From the NCBI GenBank assembly GCA_030789695.1, contig CM061142.1, positions 565,431,281 to 565,495,280 on the forward strand: a stretch of DNA of 64,000 nucleotides, given 5' to 3'. Made by a program: the position numbers and the translations under genes. The stretch comes from Scilla litardierei. Lineage: Eukaryota; Streptophyta; Magnoliopsida; Asparagales; Asparagaceae. A model generated the notes under the pieces. That model ran no database searches. It saw nothing but the letters and a program-made list of their open reading frames with translations, and was not told the DNA's origin. Positions within the stretch are counted from its first letter, which is position 1. Every line of letters begins with the position of its first letter. Positions 36,291 to 49,047 of this stretch are shown here, one piece after another.

Positions 36291-36557
36291 ATTTGTGAGT
36301 CAAGAAAATCGCTTCCTCACCATGGAATGTAGTGGTCAACTTCTAACATGGTTCGATGGCTTACACTCGATCATCCTGAAGCAACGTCTAACCCACCGAG
36401 GGGCCATCACGCGTTGCGACCGCCACATGGTGTAAGCGGCAACAAGCAAAGAGATGCAATGATAAACAAAGATACACATGCCAATTCTTCTGGCAATCCT
36501 ATTGCGAAAAATTATTCTCGTTTACATCTACATCACCCCCTATACATTCAAAAATTT

Positions 36558-38477
36558 CTAAAGCAGGCGTAAAAAGAGTGCCGAGATCCTACAGTGGCTG
36601 GCTAGGCCCTTGGTCCCCATCCAATATGGTCGTGGACTCTGGGTCCCCCGTAGCATCTGCCCTTGCATCGTCGCCAGCCATGGTGACAACTTCGTATGAG
36701 CAGCCTCCTCCATGCCTTGGCTTGACTCGTCATCACCAAGATCCAGAAAAATCACATGGATCTGGTAGATCTCGGCAGAGAGGTCAGGGAATCGGTTTTT
36801 CATTTCCAACCGACATCGCTCGTGGCCTTCCCTATATAGCTCATCGAAGTCGAGGAACAAATCCTTGAACTCCTGAATTGCCCTCTCTGCTTGACCCCGA
36901 CACTGGCTCACTCTTCCAACAGAGCCTTCTTAGCCTGCTCCCTTAGAGCAGCTTGCTCTGCTTTCCTCTTATGAGCCTCCAAAAGCTCACGATCAAGCTG
37001 ATCAAGGCGATTCAATCTCGTTTCGAAGAGAATGCTGAGTCTAGTCAGCTCAACTTGAGATATTTCCACGGCCGACCTAACGGCCTCCAGGGTGGCCTCA
37101 TGATTGGCTACCACCGGAGCGCGACGTGCAACACTGCGGTGGATACGAGAGCCTACAAATAACACACGATGAGCAACATCCGTGCTTGCATCACCTACGA
37201 GGAAGGCTGGTGCAATAATTACTTAGACGCTGGCATGAACGGCTATCGACGCAAGCCGCTCATAGTCGACCCTCTCCACGATAGCACTATCTCGTGGAAG
37301 GGTCGCATTTTCAGCAATGCGGGAGGCAGTCCCGCAATCAAAAAGAGCAGAATCTTCTCGCCTCATCGAAAGCCCCGCCTGAACGAGCTCCTCCTCGAAG
37401 CAGTCAAATGGGGCCTGAGGAGATCGTCTCTCCAAAAAATCGGTCTGAATTCATCAGGGATGTCTTCAGACAATCCTATAGGAGGGAACAGACCCCACAG
37501 GGCCAGGAGTCCTCATGCAGAAGAAGCTCCGGTGGTACCTGGGTCTTCCCTGAATCTCCCTCTTGAGGAGTATCCTTCACCGGCTGGGAGACCGGCTCTG
37601 TAGCTTCATTCGTCCCAGACTGCTCCGAGTCACTAAGAATAAGTTGATGCCTCTGCCTCCTCTTACTCCCCTCAAGCAAAACCACTTCAAATTCAGAGGC
37701 GGGCTTTTCCTTCTTCTTTCGCTGAAGGTGGGCCACCTGAGCAACCCTCTCGACAACAATGGGTCAATCCTCTGACGGTTGGGCCATCCTTTCCCCCACA
37801 GTCGGCACCCGAGGAGACACCATTCTTACCTCTGCCTCTCTGATGGAAGCCTCGACTGCCTCCCTCAATGCTAGGTCTACCTGATAATCCACACCAGCAA
37901 TGCCTGTAAAGAAACAAACGAGTTAAGCCAAAGAACGAGGCAAACAGTTGGTAGGCACGATCGGACCAACCTTTCGTCCACATGGTACGATGCAACACAT
38001 CGTTAGACCACAACCACTTCAACGACCTCACATTCTCTGGCAGACTTGTCAATGTGTCGGCGGCTTCTTTCTCCTCACTAGTCAACGGCTTATCCTCGGC
38101 GGGGCCTAAATCAGGGGCACCCCAGCCGGTGCAGAAGCTTGCCTCTCCTTGGAAGAACACAAATTCAAGCTCGACTTTCCATTTGGGATTAAAGGAGAGA
38201 AGGTCGTCGAACATCTTCCTGCCTCGATGGGCCATTATCGTATACCAGCCCAGGGTCTTGAGGGGATGGATCGAGAAAAATAACTGAACAGTCTTAGAGA
38301 CGGTTCAATTCCTTTCATCACACATTGAACTATATAGCCCGTCAGTATGCCAATGGCGTACTGCATCAGCTAGTAGAGGGAAATGGTCAGGATACACAAG
38401 AAGTACAACATGAAGGGGTGCATGGGGAATCGAAGGCCTTGTTGGAACGCTTTGACGTATACCCCCACTTCCCGATC
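36558..38477 (-). pseudogene. Antisense extra gene of Tat-1 (plant 'putative gypsy-type transposon' family)
   Basis: Antisense to Tat-1, the minus strand encodes a degenerate protein. Near its visible start (38370-38477) are EVGVYVKAFQQGLRFPMHPF and, after a stop, an LMQYAIGILTGY segment. At 37971-38235 it reads KMFDDLLSFNPKWKVELEFV and on to RTMWTKG. A 67-bp intron (37904-37970, AAAG|GTTGG to TTTACAG|GC) restores the frame into GIAGVDYQVDLALREAVEAS. Downstream lie a Lys-rich part (37476-37736) and a Leu/Glu-rich coiled coil (36908-37165). Several stops and shifts are present. The N-terminal domain matches the family annotated in plants as a putative gypsy-type transposon protein, known as an extra ORF in Tat elements. 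Its 5' end is cut by the LARD-like insertion at 38478. Confidence 0.65.
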
Positions 38478-41400
38478 TGTCACGACCCACTTCCCATAAA
38501 CAGAAGGCGAGGCGTGATGAGGTCCGCTCAGACTTAGAGCTGTGAGGCTACAAGTCCGATAAGCGTCTAAAAAGAACACTTCCAATAACCAGGTCCTTGC
38601 AACCATGAATCGAAACAAAAATAATAATAATCTAAAGCAGAAATAAAACTCCACCAATAACATCCAGATTATTCCAAACATTCAGAGACAAGTCGTAAAG
38701 GAAAGTACAAGAGTCTGAAAAAAGGCCTAAAGCATGGTCGACATATTACATAACACCAACTTAAGAGAGAGGTGTTACACACCGACAACCTAACAGCCAC
38801 TAAGCAGAAACAACAACAACAAGAAAGAGCTCTAGGTCTGGACTCAAGTGTCCTCGAACTCAACACCTGCAACCCGTTCGTCCTCGGCATCGAACTCTGG
38901 ATCACAACCTAACATGTGACGCCCAAAAGAGAAAAGGGGGCACATGTCAGCAAAGTCTCCAAGGAGACTTTGTTCAAGGAAACTGATAAAGGTAAATAAG
39001 TGCAGCTAGTAGTTTTATAAAGAATGAATGCAATGGCATGGCAGGTATGGCATGAGTGCAACAAGTGCGTAAATGAGACAAGCACGAAAAGCGTAGCAGA
39101 GCTACTAAACAATATTCACTATTTCACGATTAACTTGTTTTCACGATGTGCACAGGGTTTACGCCTTTTGGCTGAAGTGGCTGTATGGGTACACTTCTAC
39201 GCTCAAGTGATCGCTTAACCCTGCCCATCCACGTGTATCGAGCGTTGGTTTCCCAACAATACTGTGCTCGCTTCTGGATCACGAGCCAGGAAGTGTTTTT
39301 TAATAGGGCATAGGGTTGTGCCCGTAAAAACAGGTGCCTAGCCTCAATCATTACAATAAGTGTAGCGTGTGCTACGCAATCACGATGAGACATTAGATGC
39401 AAGATGTACAAGATGCATGAACATGGCATATAGCTTTTCAAAAAAATAAGTGCGTACAGATATTTAAAGTAAACGTGACATACATGGTTGCATGAAAATA
39501 CATGAAAAGGGGTCGGATCTAGCTATGTTGTCAAGCTAGATCCAGGAGGCGTCTAGGCGACTATCATTTCATCGCCTAGTCTCTTTTACGCTAAAAGCAA
39601 GGAATGGCCTAAAACACGGCCTAAACAAAGAACTGGCAAGTTTCACTTGCCTGAAATACGTGCTGGTATCACAATTCTCAAAGCCCAATCACAGATTCAC
39701 AAAGTCCAGAGCTCCCATGCTCAGTCCAACAATCAGCCTACAGTCACGTATTATTAAGTTGGATTAGTGAGTTACAAAGCAGTAAAAACACAACTTTTAT
39801 CTTGTTTACATGCGGGTATGGGTTCCTACGGTTCAGATATACCTTAACACGACGCGAGAGCTACACTGACGTCGAGTAGCGACGTCAGGGGTTTAATTAA
39901 TGGAAGCGTGCGACGATCCACTGCATGGTAACGATCAGCGACAATGGCGGATGATAGCGACAATGAACGACAACCAGCCGGGAAGCGGCACGATCACCGA
40001 ACAGCGACGCGAAGAGAGAGGACGGTCGTACGACGTTCTACGGCATCGGAAAGATGCAGACAGCGGGTAACATGATCTACGGCCTGATGTCGGGTCGTGC
40101 ACGGCAACGACATAACAGGGAACACGACAAGTGGATGAAGGGGCTGACGGATGGGTTAACGATAGATACAGGAGTTGCAAAGGGGAGGAAGGAGGTCTCG
40201 ACAGTTGTAAGTGGGAGAGGGGGGTGTTGTCTGGAGGCAAGGGGCTGCCGTGCGACAGGGGAGGTGGCTGGCCATGAGAGGGGTCCTCGTGTGGGGCTGC
40301 TCGACAGATTTGAGGCTAGGGTCGTGGGTTCTTCAAGGGATGAGAGGGAATCATGACGCGTGGGGATGACGTTGGCCGGAGGGGATGATGGCGATGGCCG
40401 GTGACAGTCTTAAGGAGGTCAGATAGGGTGGTTTCCGGCGGGTCTAGGGTGAGCACGGCATCATTGGGAGATGTGATCAGTAGCCAACAAAGTTTGTGCG
40501 GCAGTGTTTTTGTGCGGCTGGGATAGAGCTACGACCTAGGGTCAGTTGCGCACAAGAGGGTGCGGCCACGGAGTTGCTGATCGGAGGATGGCCGTAGCTC
40601 GACTGGGTGGCTGGCCGGCGTGATTTACGGCTGAGAGAGGATAGTTAGTGTGCGGTTTCGAGAAGGAGGAATGGGAAAACGTCCTACTTGAGCTTGTGGG
40701 GGTTGCTCCGGCGAGTGGGCGGCCGGAGGGGAGAGCGTCGCCGGCAGCTTGATGAGGTGGTCGAGGATTCCTATTGCTGGCGGCTGGGCAATGTTTGGCC
40801 TGGGAGAAAATGTGGGTTAGATTGAAAGATGAGGGTTTTGCTATATAAATTTAGAATTTGGGTAGAGTTAGGTGGTTGGGAAGAGAATGTGAGAGGAAGG
40901 GAGTGTAATTTGTGTGATATAGGTTGGTAAATAGCTAGGGAATAATTCAACATGAGATGTAGATCATATGGCTAAGATCAAATCAGATTTAATTAATTTT
41001 GAATTGGGGATAAGCTAGACTAATTACAGGTTGAAGGTGATTAGTGTGAAAGGCCAACTAAACGGTGTCTGAAAAATATAATAAAAATACCGGGACGACC
41101 GTATTGACGAGAGAATCGAGGCTACGATGATTGGTCACCGGCTAGGGTAATGGAAGACAGAATTAAAAATAAGGAGATCAAGCGAGGAAGTTTAAAGTTA
41201 CGACACCCCTTCAAACAAAGTTGTTTTGTGGGATAACGACCCGTGAAATAACGTTCCAAAATGATTCCACAAATAAATACTCTTCCAGAGGGTCTCAATG
41301 GCATATCGTATCCTGCGTTTCAAATGAAGGATAAGGCTAAGAAAAATACGCGAACTTCAAGAAAAATACGCGTACAAAGGGTACGGGGTCCAAAGGCGAC

Positions 41401-41574
41401 AGTAATCTCAAGTTGGGCACACGTCGAGGGTTGGCTTGCTAAGGATGCAACCAAGGTGCTACGGCCCTATCGACATCAACGACACGACTCTCATACAAAG
41501 CAACAAAACCAATCAAGTACCCGAAATTGCTATACGCACATCCGTATAACGTATAGTGAGTACCGGCTGTTACA
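38478..41574 (-). repeat. 3' LTR of the LARD-like element
   Basis: It begins TGTCACGACCC and ends GGCTGTTACA on the plus strand. The right end abuts the polypurine tract, which makes it the 3' LTR. A 101-codon Ser/Pro/Arg-rich frame (39935-40240) recurs in the other LTR, but shows no domain and is probably non-coding. Confidence 0.85.
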
Positions 41575-41588
41575 TCCTACCCACCTTA
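41575..41588 (-). other. Polypurine tract of the LARD-like element
   Basis: On the minus strand it reads TAAGGTGGGTAGGA directly before the 3' LTR, the same 14 bases as in the Tekay-like element. Confidence 0.8.
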
Positions 41589-44042
41589 GAATAAAGTCCG
41601 TCTTCGGACTTTCTAACTATAAATATATCGCTAGACAGACTAGTTGCTATCCCAATCACATCACACTATAATTCAACCAGGTATAGTCATTACAAGTGCT
41701 TATATATGCAATAGGTAGTCAAACAATAACTCTACTAACATGTATATATTCACGCACATTATACACTTATACCTATCATAGTCAGTCATATTCATACACG
41801 TATTTCAATCATTCATATAGTCACGTCCATCCTTATATAACTATTAAACTCTTATTACATACCATGGTACACATACTCACAAACAAATAAATAGTTCACA
41901 CCAGCAAATACAATCGTAGTACTTCAAGCATAGATAACTACCTATGCACAAAACAAACATGGGTATACTACTCCCTAATATTTCCTAGTACACATCCAAC
42001 ACCAAACACATCAACACATGTAATCACACCATACCATTATTAAATCAAGTTTACTATATCTAATATACATTCACCATTACTAGAATTTCACAAATATATA
42101 GTCATTCAAATGCACGCAGATACTTCACCATATATTCACATCACATACATTCCTATAACTATATTCAAGACTCATCACACGTACCATAATTACAAATACC
42201 TATAACTAAGTACATACTTACCCGTGCATGGTGCACACCTACACAAGCTAATATAACATTCCTTCATACCACTATATACTCAGCACATCCACACACTTAG
42301 TTTAGCTAGCACATATACGTTCACACAGGCAAGTCCTTAGTAAATAACTATACCACAAGACCAACACCTATAACTACATACTGTATAGCCACCCACAATC
42401 ATGTGCGTAACACAACCAGGCACAAACAATCCTATCATTATACATACATCATCCATCGCTATATTCATGGTACTACAAGCAACCCACCGACATATGTAAC
42501 AATGTACTTAAGAGTATACCCACTCAAACTTGAGTGAGACTCAAAACCCATATCAGAATACTCTATATACATAACACGATACTTATACATATACCAACAC
42601 AACACTCTAATATATATATACCTACCAACGTACTACACATACATATCATAATATCAATCACAACCTTATATTTAATCAAATAACACCATATAATGCAATC
42701 ACTTGACAACCATAATAATATTACATTATTAGTACACATACACAATCATGATACACCCCTCCACACATGCATTCATCGTATAGTCACACACATATATATA
42801 AAATATAACACCATATCAATATACATATAGTTAGTATTCCGCTACATATACCTATCCATACATAGTTACGACATTCAGTAATCGTGTATAACTCGAGTTA
42901 TACACGCGCACACACAACATCCCGTAAAGGTAAGCAATACCAAACAAAATTTATAATCCTATTACCGTACGTATATCACACTTATTCATATAGTAAGCAC
43001 ATACCTACGTACGAGCACACACCCACACGTACTAACATATAGATCAAATAATAGGCATGCACATTTAACTATAAGTACCCTAGTATCATTATACCTAATA
43101 TACACATAACTTTACCAACATATTATTTCAACCATTAATAAGTATCTCCAACTACATACACCCCCAGTAGACATTCCAACACTAATTCTTATATACACAG
43201 ATATCCCTAGAGTGGTATAGCTATCCACACACCTATTTATAAATACTAACACACATACAACTTCATATATACCAAGTAATTATATGCACTACAACGACAT
43301 CACAATCTATACTAATGGGCCCACCATACTATACGAAGGTTAACGCAGGCAACAGTAAGCAGTAATGTGATAACTAAACAATAGTGAGGAACCAAAATCG
43401 AAATTGAATGAAACAAGATCGGAATGAACGGGTTCAGATGAGGCGACATACAAGGGAATAGCTTGGTGGGTGGAACAAAATATAATTCAGAATAATCAAG
43501 TAGGGAAGAAAGATATAAAATACTAAATAAGGATATAATAAAATGCAAGTTATAAAATAAAAATATAATAATATCATTATAAAACATAGAAGGGTAGCAT
43601 GAAAGTTAAATCACGACATAAGGATTAGACGCAGAATAATGAGTATGGAGGTGAATGAATTGTCTTGCAATTGGAGATAAATTTAAATGGAGATAGTATT
43701 TTACAAAATTTTTGAAGTAGGAATATGATGAGTATAAAATCGACACGCTGAATGTTGAAGTCCCATGTAACTTAACAAAGTATATTAAAGGTAAGCGCGA
43801 TGAGTTATTCGAATAAGTTTTAGTGGCATAAGTAAGAAAAGAAAATTCAAAAATCAAATTAGGGGAAAAAAAGAAGTACGGTTCAGAATAAAATTAGTAT
43901 ATGAAAATGGACAAGGTATTTATATAGGTATGAAAAGTATAGGCTGTAAAAATATTATAAAATAGTAATAAAAAAATCTCAACAAAAGTTTCGAAATTAA
44001 AAAAAATTGAATTTAAGTCAATGGAAGAGTATGAAGTCTAAG

Positions 44043-44073
<31 letters not shown>

Positions 44074-44748
44074 TAAAAGTTTTCGAACGAGTTTAAACTT
44101 AGCAAATGAGGAATATCGAAAATACGTTCAGAAGATTCGAGATTTGTAACGAAGAGATTCGAAAATTAACTACGATCGTCATGCGGCGATCTCGTAAATC
44201 GAGGGCAAGGAATATGGTCGCATGATCGAAACATAAATACGCCTAGGATATGACTCATGAAAATCTACGGGGAACCCCTACGGTCGACCAACTAAAGATT
44301 AGGAAACTTAGCGCTAAGACTTTCTAAGGAACTAGACTGTAATTAACTGCGTTTGGCTTGGCCCAAAATCGATGAACCCAAGCGAAAGACTAAAGAAATT
44401 CTAGAAGTCTAATACGGTCAGAGCTAGGCAAGAACCATTAAGGTAACTCCTAAGAAGATTATATCAATTTCTAGCATGGAGTCTAAATAACAATCAGGGA
44501 CCTCTAACTAGCAAGCACAGACGTCTAACTAAGTTTTACTATGGTCATGATCTAATGGATTTCCCTACTAAGCTGAGATAGATGCTCGAGCAACATGTCT
44601 TCCAGCCACCTAAGACACAGAAAACGCTCTTATTAGACTCAGATTTTACGACTTGAATGTTTCGAAGAATTAATGAATGTTTTTATTATTATCGTTGTCC
44701 CGATATTTCGCAGTTGCAAAAGGACCTCTACGGGACACCAACAAAACC
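41589..44748. other. Non-coding interior of the LARD-like element
   Basis: About 3.2 kb, with A/C-rich CATATATACC-type cryptically simple sequence in its left half and AT-rich sequence in its right. No gag, pol or other protein motif was found in any frame. A (TA)n tract lies at 44043-44065. The bases before 44749 read GGTTTTGTTGGTG on the minus strand, as in the Tekay-like element. Confidence 0.7.
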
Positions 44749-47156
44749 TGTCACGACCCGCTTCCCATAAACCGAAGGCGAGGCGTGATGAGGTCTGCTC
44801 AGACTTGGAGCTGTGAAGCTACAAGTCCGATAAGAGTCTAAAAAGAACACTTTCAATAACCAGGTCCTTGCAACCACGAATCGAAACAAAAATAATAATA
44901 ATCTAAAGCAGAAATAAAACTCCACCAATAACATCCAGATTATTCCAAACATTCAGAGACAAGTCGTAAAGGAAAGTACAAGAGTCTGAAAAGAGGCCTA
45001 AATCATGGCCGACATATTACATAACATCACCTTAAGAGAGAGGTGTTATGAACCGACAACCTAACAGCCACTAAGCAGAAACAACAACAAGAAAGAGCTC
45101 TAGGACTGGACTCCGGTGTCCTCGAACTCAACACATGCAACCTGTTCGTCCTCGGCATCGAACTCTGGCACACAACCTAACATGTGACGCCCAAAAGAGA
45201 AAAGGGGGCACATGTCAACAAAGTCTCCAAGGAGACTTTGTGCAAGGAAACTAATAAAGGTAAATAAGTGCAGCTAGCAGTTTTATAAAGAATGAATGCA
45301 ATGGCATGGCAGGTATGGCATGAGTGCAACACGTGGGTAAACGAGACAAGCACGATAAGTGTAGCAGAGCTACTAAACAATATTCACTATTTCACAATTA
45401 ACTTGTTTTCACGATGTGCATAGGGTTTACGCCTTTTGGCTGAAGTGGATGTACGGGCACACTTCTATGCTCAAGTGATCGCTTAACCCTTCCCCTCCAC
45501 GTGTATCGAGCGTTGGTTTCCCAACAACACTGTGCTCGCTTCTGGATCACGAGCCAGGAAGTGTTTTCAATATGGCATAGGGTTGTGCCCGTAAAAGTAG
45601 GTGCCTAGCCTCAATCATTACAATAAGTGTAGCGTGTGCTACGCAATGACGATGAGACATTAGATGCAAGATGTACAAGATGCATGAACATGGCATATAG
45701 CTTGTCAAAAAAAAGAAGTGCGTCCAGATATTTAAAGTAAACGTGACATACAGGGATGCATGAAATGACATGAAAAGGGGTCGGATCTAGCTTCGTTGTC
45801 AAGCTAGATCCGGGAGGCGTCTAGGCGACTATCATTTCATCGCCTAGTCTCTTTTACGCTAAAAGCAAGGAATGGCCTAAAACACGGCCTAAACAAAGAA
45901 CTGGCAAGTTTCACTTGCCTGAGATACGTGCTGGTATCACAATTCTCAAAGCCCAATCATAGATTCACAAAGACCAGAGATCCCACGCTCAGTCCAACAA
46001 TCAGCCTACAGTCACATATTATTAAGTCGGATTAGTGAGTTACAAAGCAGTAAAAACACAGTTTTTATCTTGTTAACATGCGGGTGTGGTTTCCTACGGT
46101 TCAGATATACCTTAACACGGCGAGAGAGCTACACTGGTGTCGGATAGCGACGTCAGGGGTTGAATTAACAGAAATGTGCGACGATCTACTACACGGCAAC
46201 GATTAGCGACAACGGCGGATGACAGCGACAACAAACGACGACCAGCCGGGTAGCGGCACAATCACCGAACAGCGACGCAGAGAGGGAGGACGGCCGTACG
46301 ACGTTCTATGGCATCGGGAAGATGCAGACAGTGGGTAGCGTGATCTACGGCCTGCTGTCGGGTTATGCGCAGCAACGGCACAATGAGGAACACGGTAAGT
46401 GGATGAAGGGGCTGACGGATGGGTTAACGACAGATACATGAGTTGTAAAGGGGAGGAAGGAGGTCTCGGCAGTTGTAAGAGGGAGAGGGGGGTGTTGGCT
46501 GGCGGCAAGGGGCTACCGTGCGGTAGGGGAGGTGGTTGGCCGTGAGAGGGGTTCTCGTGTGGGTCTGCTCGATAGATTTGAGACTAGGGCCGTGGGTTCT
46601 TCAAGGGATGAGAGGGAATCGTGACGTGTGGGGAGGACGTTGGCCGGAGGGGATGATGGGGATGGCCGGTGACAGTCTTAAGGAGGTCGGACAGGGTGGT
46701 TTTCGGCGGGTCTAGGGTGAGCGCGACATCATTGGGAGATGTGATCGGCAGCCAACAGAGTTTGTGCGGCAGTGTTTTTGTGCGGCTGGGATAGAGCTAT
46801 GACCTGGGGTCAGTTGCGCACAAGAGGGTGCGGCCATGGAGTTGCTGATCGGAGGATGGCCGGAGCTCGCCTGGGTGGCTGGCCGGCGTGATTTGCGACA
46901 GGGAGAGGACTGTTCGGGTGCGGTTTCGAGAAGGAGGAAGGGGGAAACGGCCTACTTGAGCTTGTGGGAATTGCTCCGATGAGATGGGCGGCCGGACGGG
47001 AGAGGGTCGCCTGCAGCTTGATGAGGTGGTCGAGGGTTCCTATTGCTGGCGGCTGGGCAATGTTTGGCCTGGGAGAAAACGTGGGTTAGATTGAAAGATG
47101 AGGGTTTTGCCATATAAATTTAGAATTTGGGTAGAGTTAGGTGGTTGGGAAGAGAA
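44749..47156 (-). repeat. 5' LTR of the LARD-like element, truncated by an insertion
   Basis: Starts TGTCACGACCC and follows the other LTR closely up to GGGAAGAGAA at 47156, where the copia LTR begins. The join corresponds to 40886/40887 in the intact LTR, so the last 688 bp should lie on the far side of the nested elements, outside the window. Confidence 0.85.
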
Positions 47157-47891
47157 TGTAATGCCCTATAAGCTACTGCACAAGTACTAGAGGGTGGGTG
47201 AATAGTACTTTAAAATAACAAGGAGTATAATTCCTAATTATTGTGCAAACAACTACCAAAAACAATTTGCGGAAGCTTAAATTGATGACAACAACAAAAT
47301 TAACAATGCTAACAATAGATATTACTGGGTTCGGATCCACTCAAGTCTCCCCGACTTGTTCCCGGTGATCCTACGTCCCAACCACCCGGATCCCCTCCGG
47401 ATACTTGAGTTAGAAACCCTAACTCAAGATTTCCACTATGAAATACTTGTGAAAAACCTTCACAAGTCAAATCATACACAAAGTAATTTGTGACTTCCAC
47501 AACCCAGGATCACAACCACACTCTCACAACCGAGAGTTAAAATTACAATATGAAATTGAAATGAAATAAGAAACTTCTTACCGACAAAATACCTATGCCT
47601 TGAGTAATGCTTACGAATTAGGGCAAAGATGATTTTGAGGAAGAAGAAGTGGCACCAAACCCTAGCTCCAAGATGTAGATCAGCGATGGAGAGCAATGGG
47701 GATGTTGGTGACCTAGAATCAAGCACTTGGCTTGGAAGGCTTCACACTCAATGAATCTCTCTTTGGAAGTAAGAGTGATGAGAGATTATTGAATGGAATG
47801 AAAGAGCTTTGGATGAGCTTGGAATGATTTGTCTTGATCTCTAAACTTGCAATAATATCAGCCTTGACTGCAATGAATGCAGTCCATCAAG

Positions 47892-47899
47892 TATTTATA
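47892..47899 (-). promoter_or_regulatory. TATA box of the Sirevirus-like LTR
   Basis: TATAAATA on the minus strand separates the palindromic U3 from the R/U5 portion. Confidence 0.6.
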
Positions 47900-47964
47900 G
47901 GATAGAGGAGAGAGAGAAAGAAAAACGTTTCAATCAATGCTCCAACGGCTCTTTTCTGAACCCA

Positions 47965-48640
47965 ACTAGTCGGTCAAAGAACAACCACCGACCGACTAGT
48001 TCATCAACTAGTCGGTCGGTCAATTAACGTATACCGACTAAATGAGAAGCAACCAAAAGGTTGAAGCACAGACAAAAGGAACTAGTCGGTCCAAGAAGAG
48101 TAGCTGACCGACTAGTTTCACAACTAGTCGGTCGGTTACTCAACTGAGACCGACTAACAGATAAAACTGAAGTCTGAGCACAAATTGACTTAGTCGGTCC
48201 AAGAACAAATGTTGACCGACTAATTCACCAACTAGTCGGTCGCCAAATGAGCATAGACCGACAGACGATAAACAGTAAGTTAGGTGAAAAATGGCATGTA
48301 CAGTAAAGCTAAACTAGTCGGTCCAAGAAGAAAAGTTGACCGACTAGTTCATCAACTAGTCGGTCATCAAATGAGCATAGACCGACTAAAGATAAACAGT
48401 AGTTCAGGCTCAAATGTGCATGTACAGGGAAAGCTCAACTAGTCGGTCACAGAAGCATCACTGACCGACTAGTTCACAAACTAGTCGGTCGGTGAGTCAA
48501 CTTAGACCGACTAACTGTAAACAGTAAAGAGCTTGGAAATGACTGACAAAAACTAGTCGGTCCAAGAAGCTCTGTCGATCGACTAGATCACCATCTAGTC
48601 GGTCAGTTCTTTTTCTTGAACCAACTAACATGCACAAGAA
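47965..48640. repeat. Palindrome array in U3, six units of about 110-120 bp
   Basis: Each unit contains a long palindrome whose arms are GACCGACTAGT and ACTAGTCGGTC around a loop of about 6 bp (for example TCATCA or TCACAA). Half-arms (AACTAGTCGGTCCAAGAA on one side, ACCGACTAA on the other) lie about 20 bp away. Six units are visible and diverge mostly outside the arms. The same motif recurs at 51985-52190 and at 1-250. Confidence 0.9.
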
Positions 48641-49031
48641 GTCGCGAATCGAAGCGCGAAGCTTCGGGAAAGATTGTATGGACTTCTACTAAGATCCTAG
48701 AGCTAAGATATGAGCGTTATGAAGATTTAAACCGTAAGACCTACTCAAGGCTTAACATTCTACGAAAGAAGCTTAAAGACTATAAATAAAACTCGACGAT
48801 ACCGTCTTCAATAGCTTCAATCGAATCTTCATGACTTCTAAAATGGTCCATAAGCTTCAACGAAGCTTTAGGCATACGATCACGTGCTTTGAGAAGTCTT
48901 GAGACGTCGTAATTGATATTCATATGAATTTGGCGATGATCTCCATAACTGCGCTCACAAAGTGTTAGTTCACGATATATTTATGTTTGTTCATCATCCA
49001 AAACCAAATCCGGGGAGTCCAATATCCAACA

Positions 49032-49047
49032 TTCTCCCCCTTTTTTG
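49032..49047 (-). other. Polypurine tract of the Sirevirus-like element
   Basis: On the minus strand it reads CCAAAAAAGGGGGAGA up to the LTR start TGTTGG. It primes plus-strand synthesis at the 3' LTR. Confidence 0.85.

Larger units (their letters stand above)
38478..47156 (-). mobile_element. LARD-like non-autonomous relative of the Tekay-like element
   Basis: It has an LTR of 3097 bp (38478-41574), a 3.2-kb non-coding interior (41575-44748), and a second LTR (44749-47156) cut by the copia insertion at 47157. The base group CGATC (38473-38477) is the expected target duplication; its partner lies beyond the window. The polypurine tract and the internal start sequence match those of the Tekay-like element. 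No gag or pol motif is present, so it depends on proteins from elsewhere. By eye the LTRs differ at about 11 sites in the first 255 bases. Confidence 0.8.
47157..49031 (-). repeat. 3' LTR of the Sirevirus-like element
   Basis: The 1875-bp LTR starts TGTAATGCCC and ends ATATCCAACA on the plus strand. On the minus strand it is TGTTGGATATT...GGGCATTACA. TATAAATA lies on the minus strand at 47892-47899, and the palindrome array (47965-48640) sits upstream of it in U3. It is a diverged relative of the LTR at 1-1060. Confidence 0.9.

Noticed and set aside
39935..46508. 101-codon frames at 39935-40240 and 46203-46508
   Set aside because: They are the two LTR copies of one non-coding GC-rich stretch. 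Duplication reflects the LTR pair, not selection for a protein.
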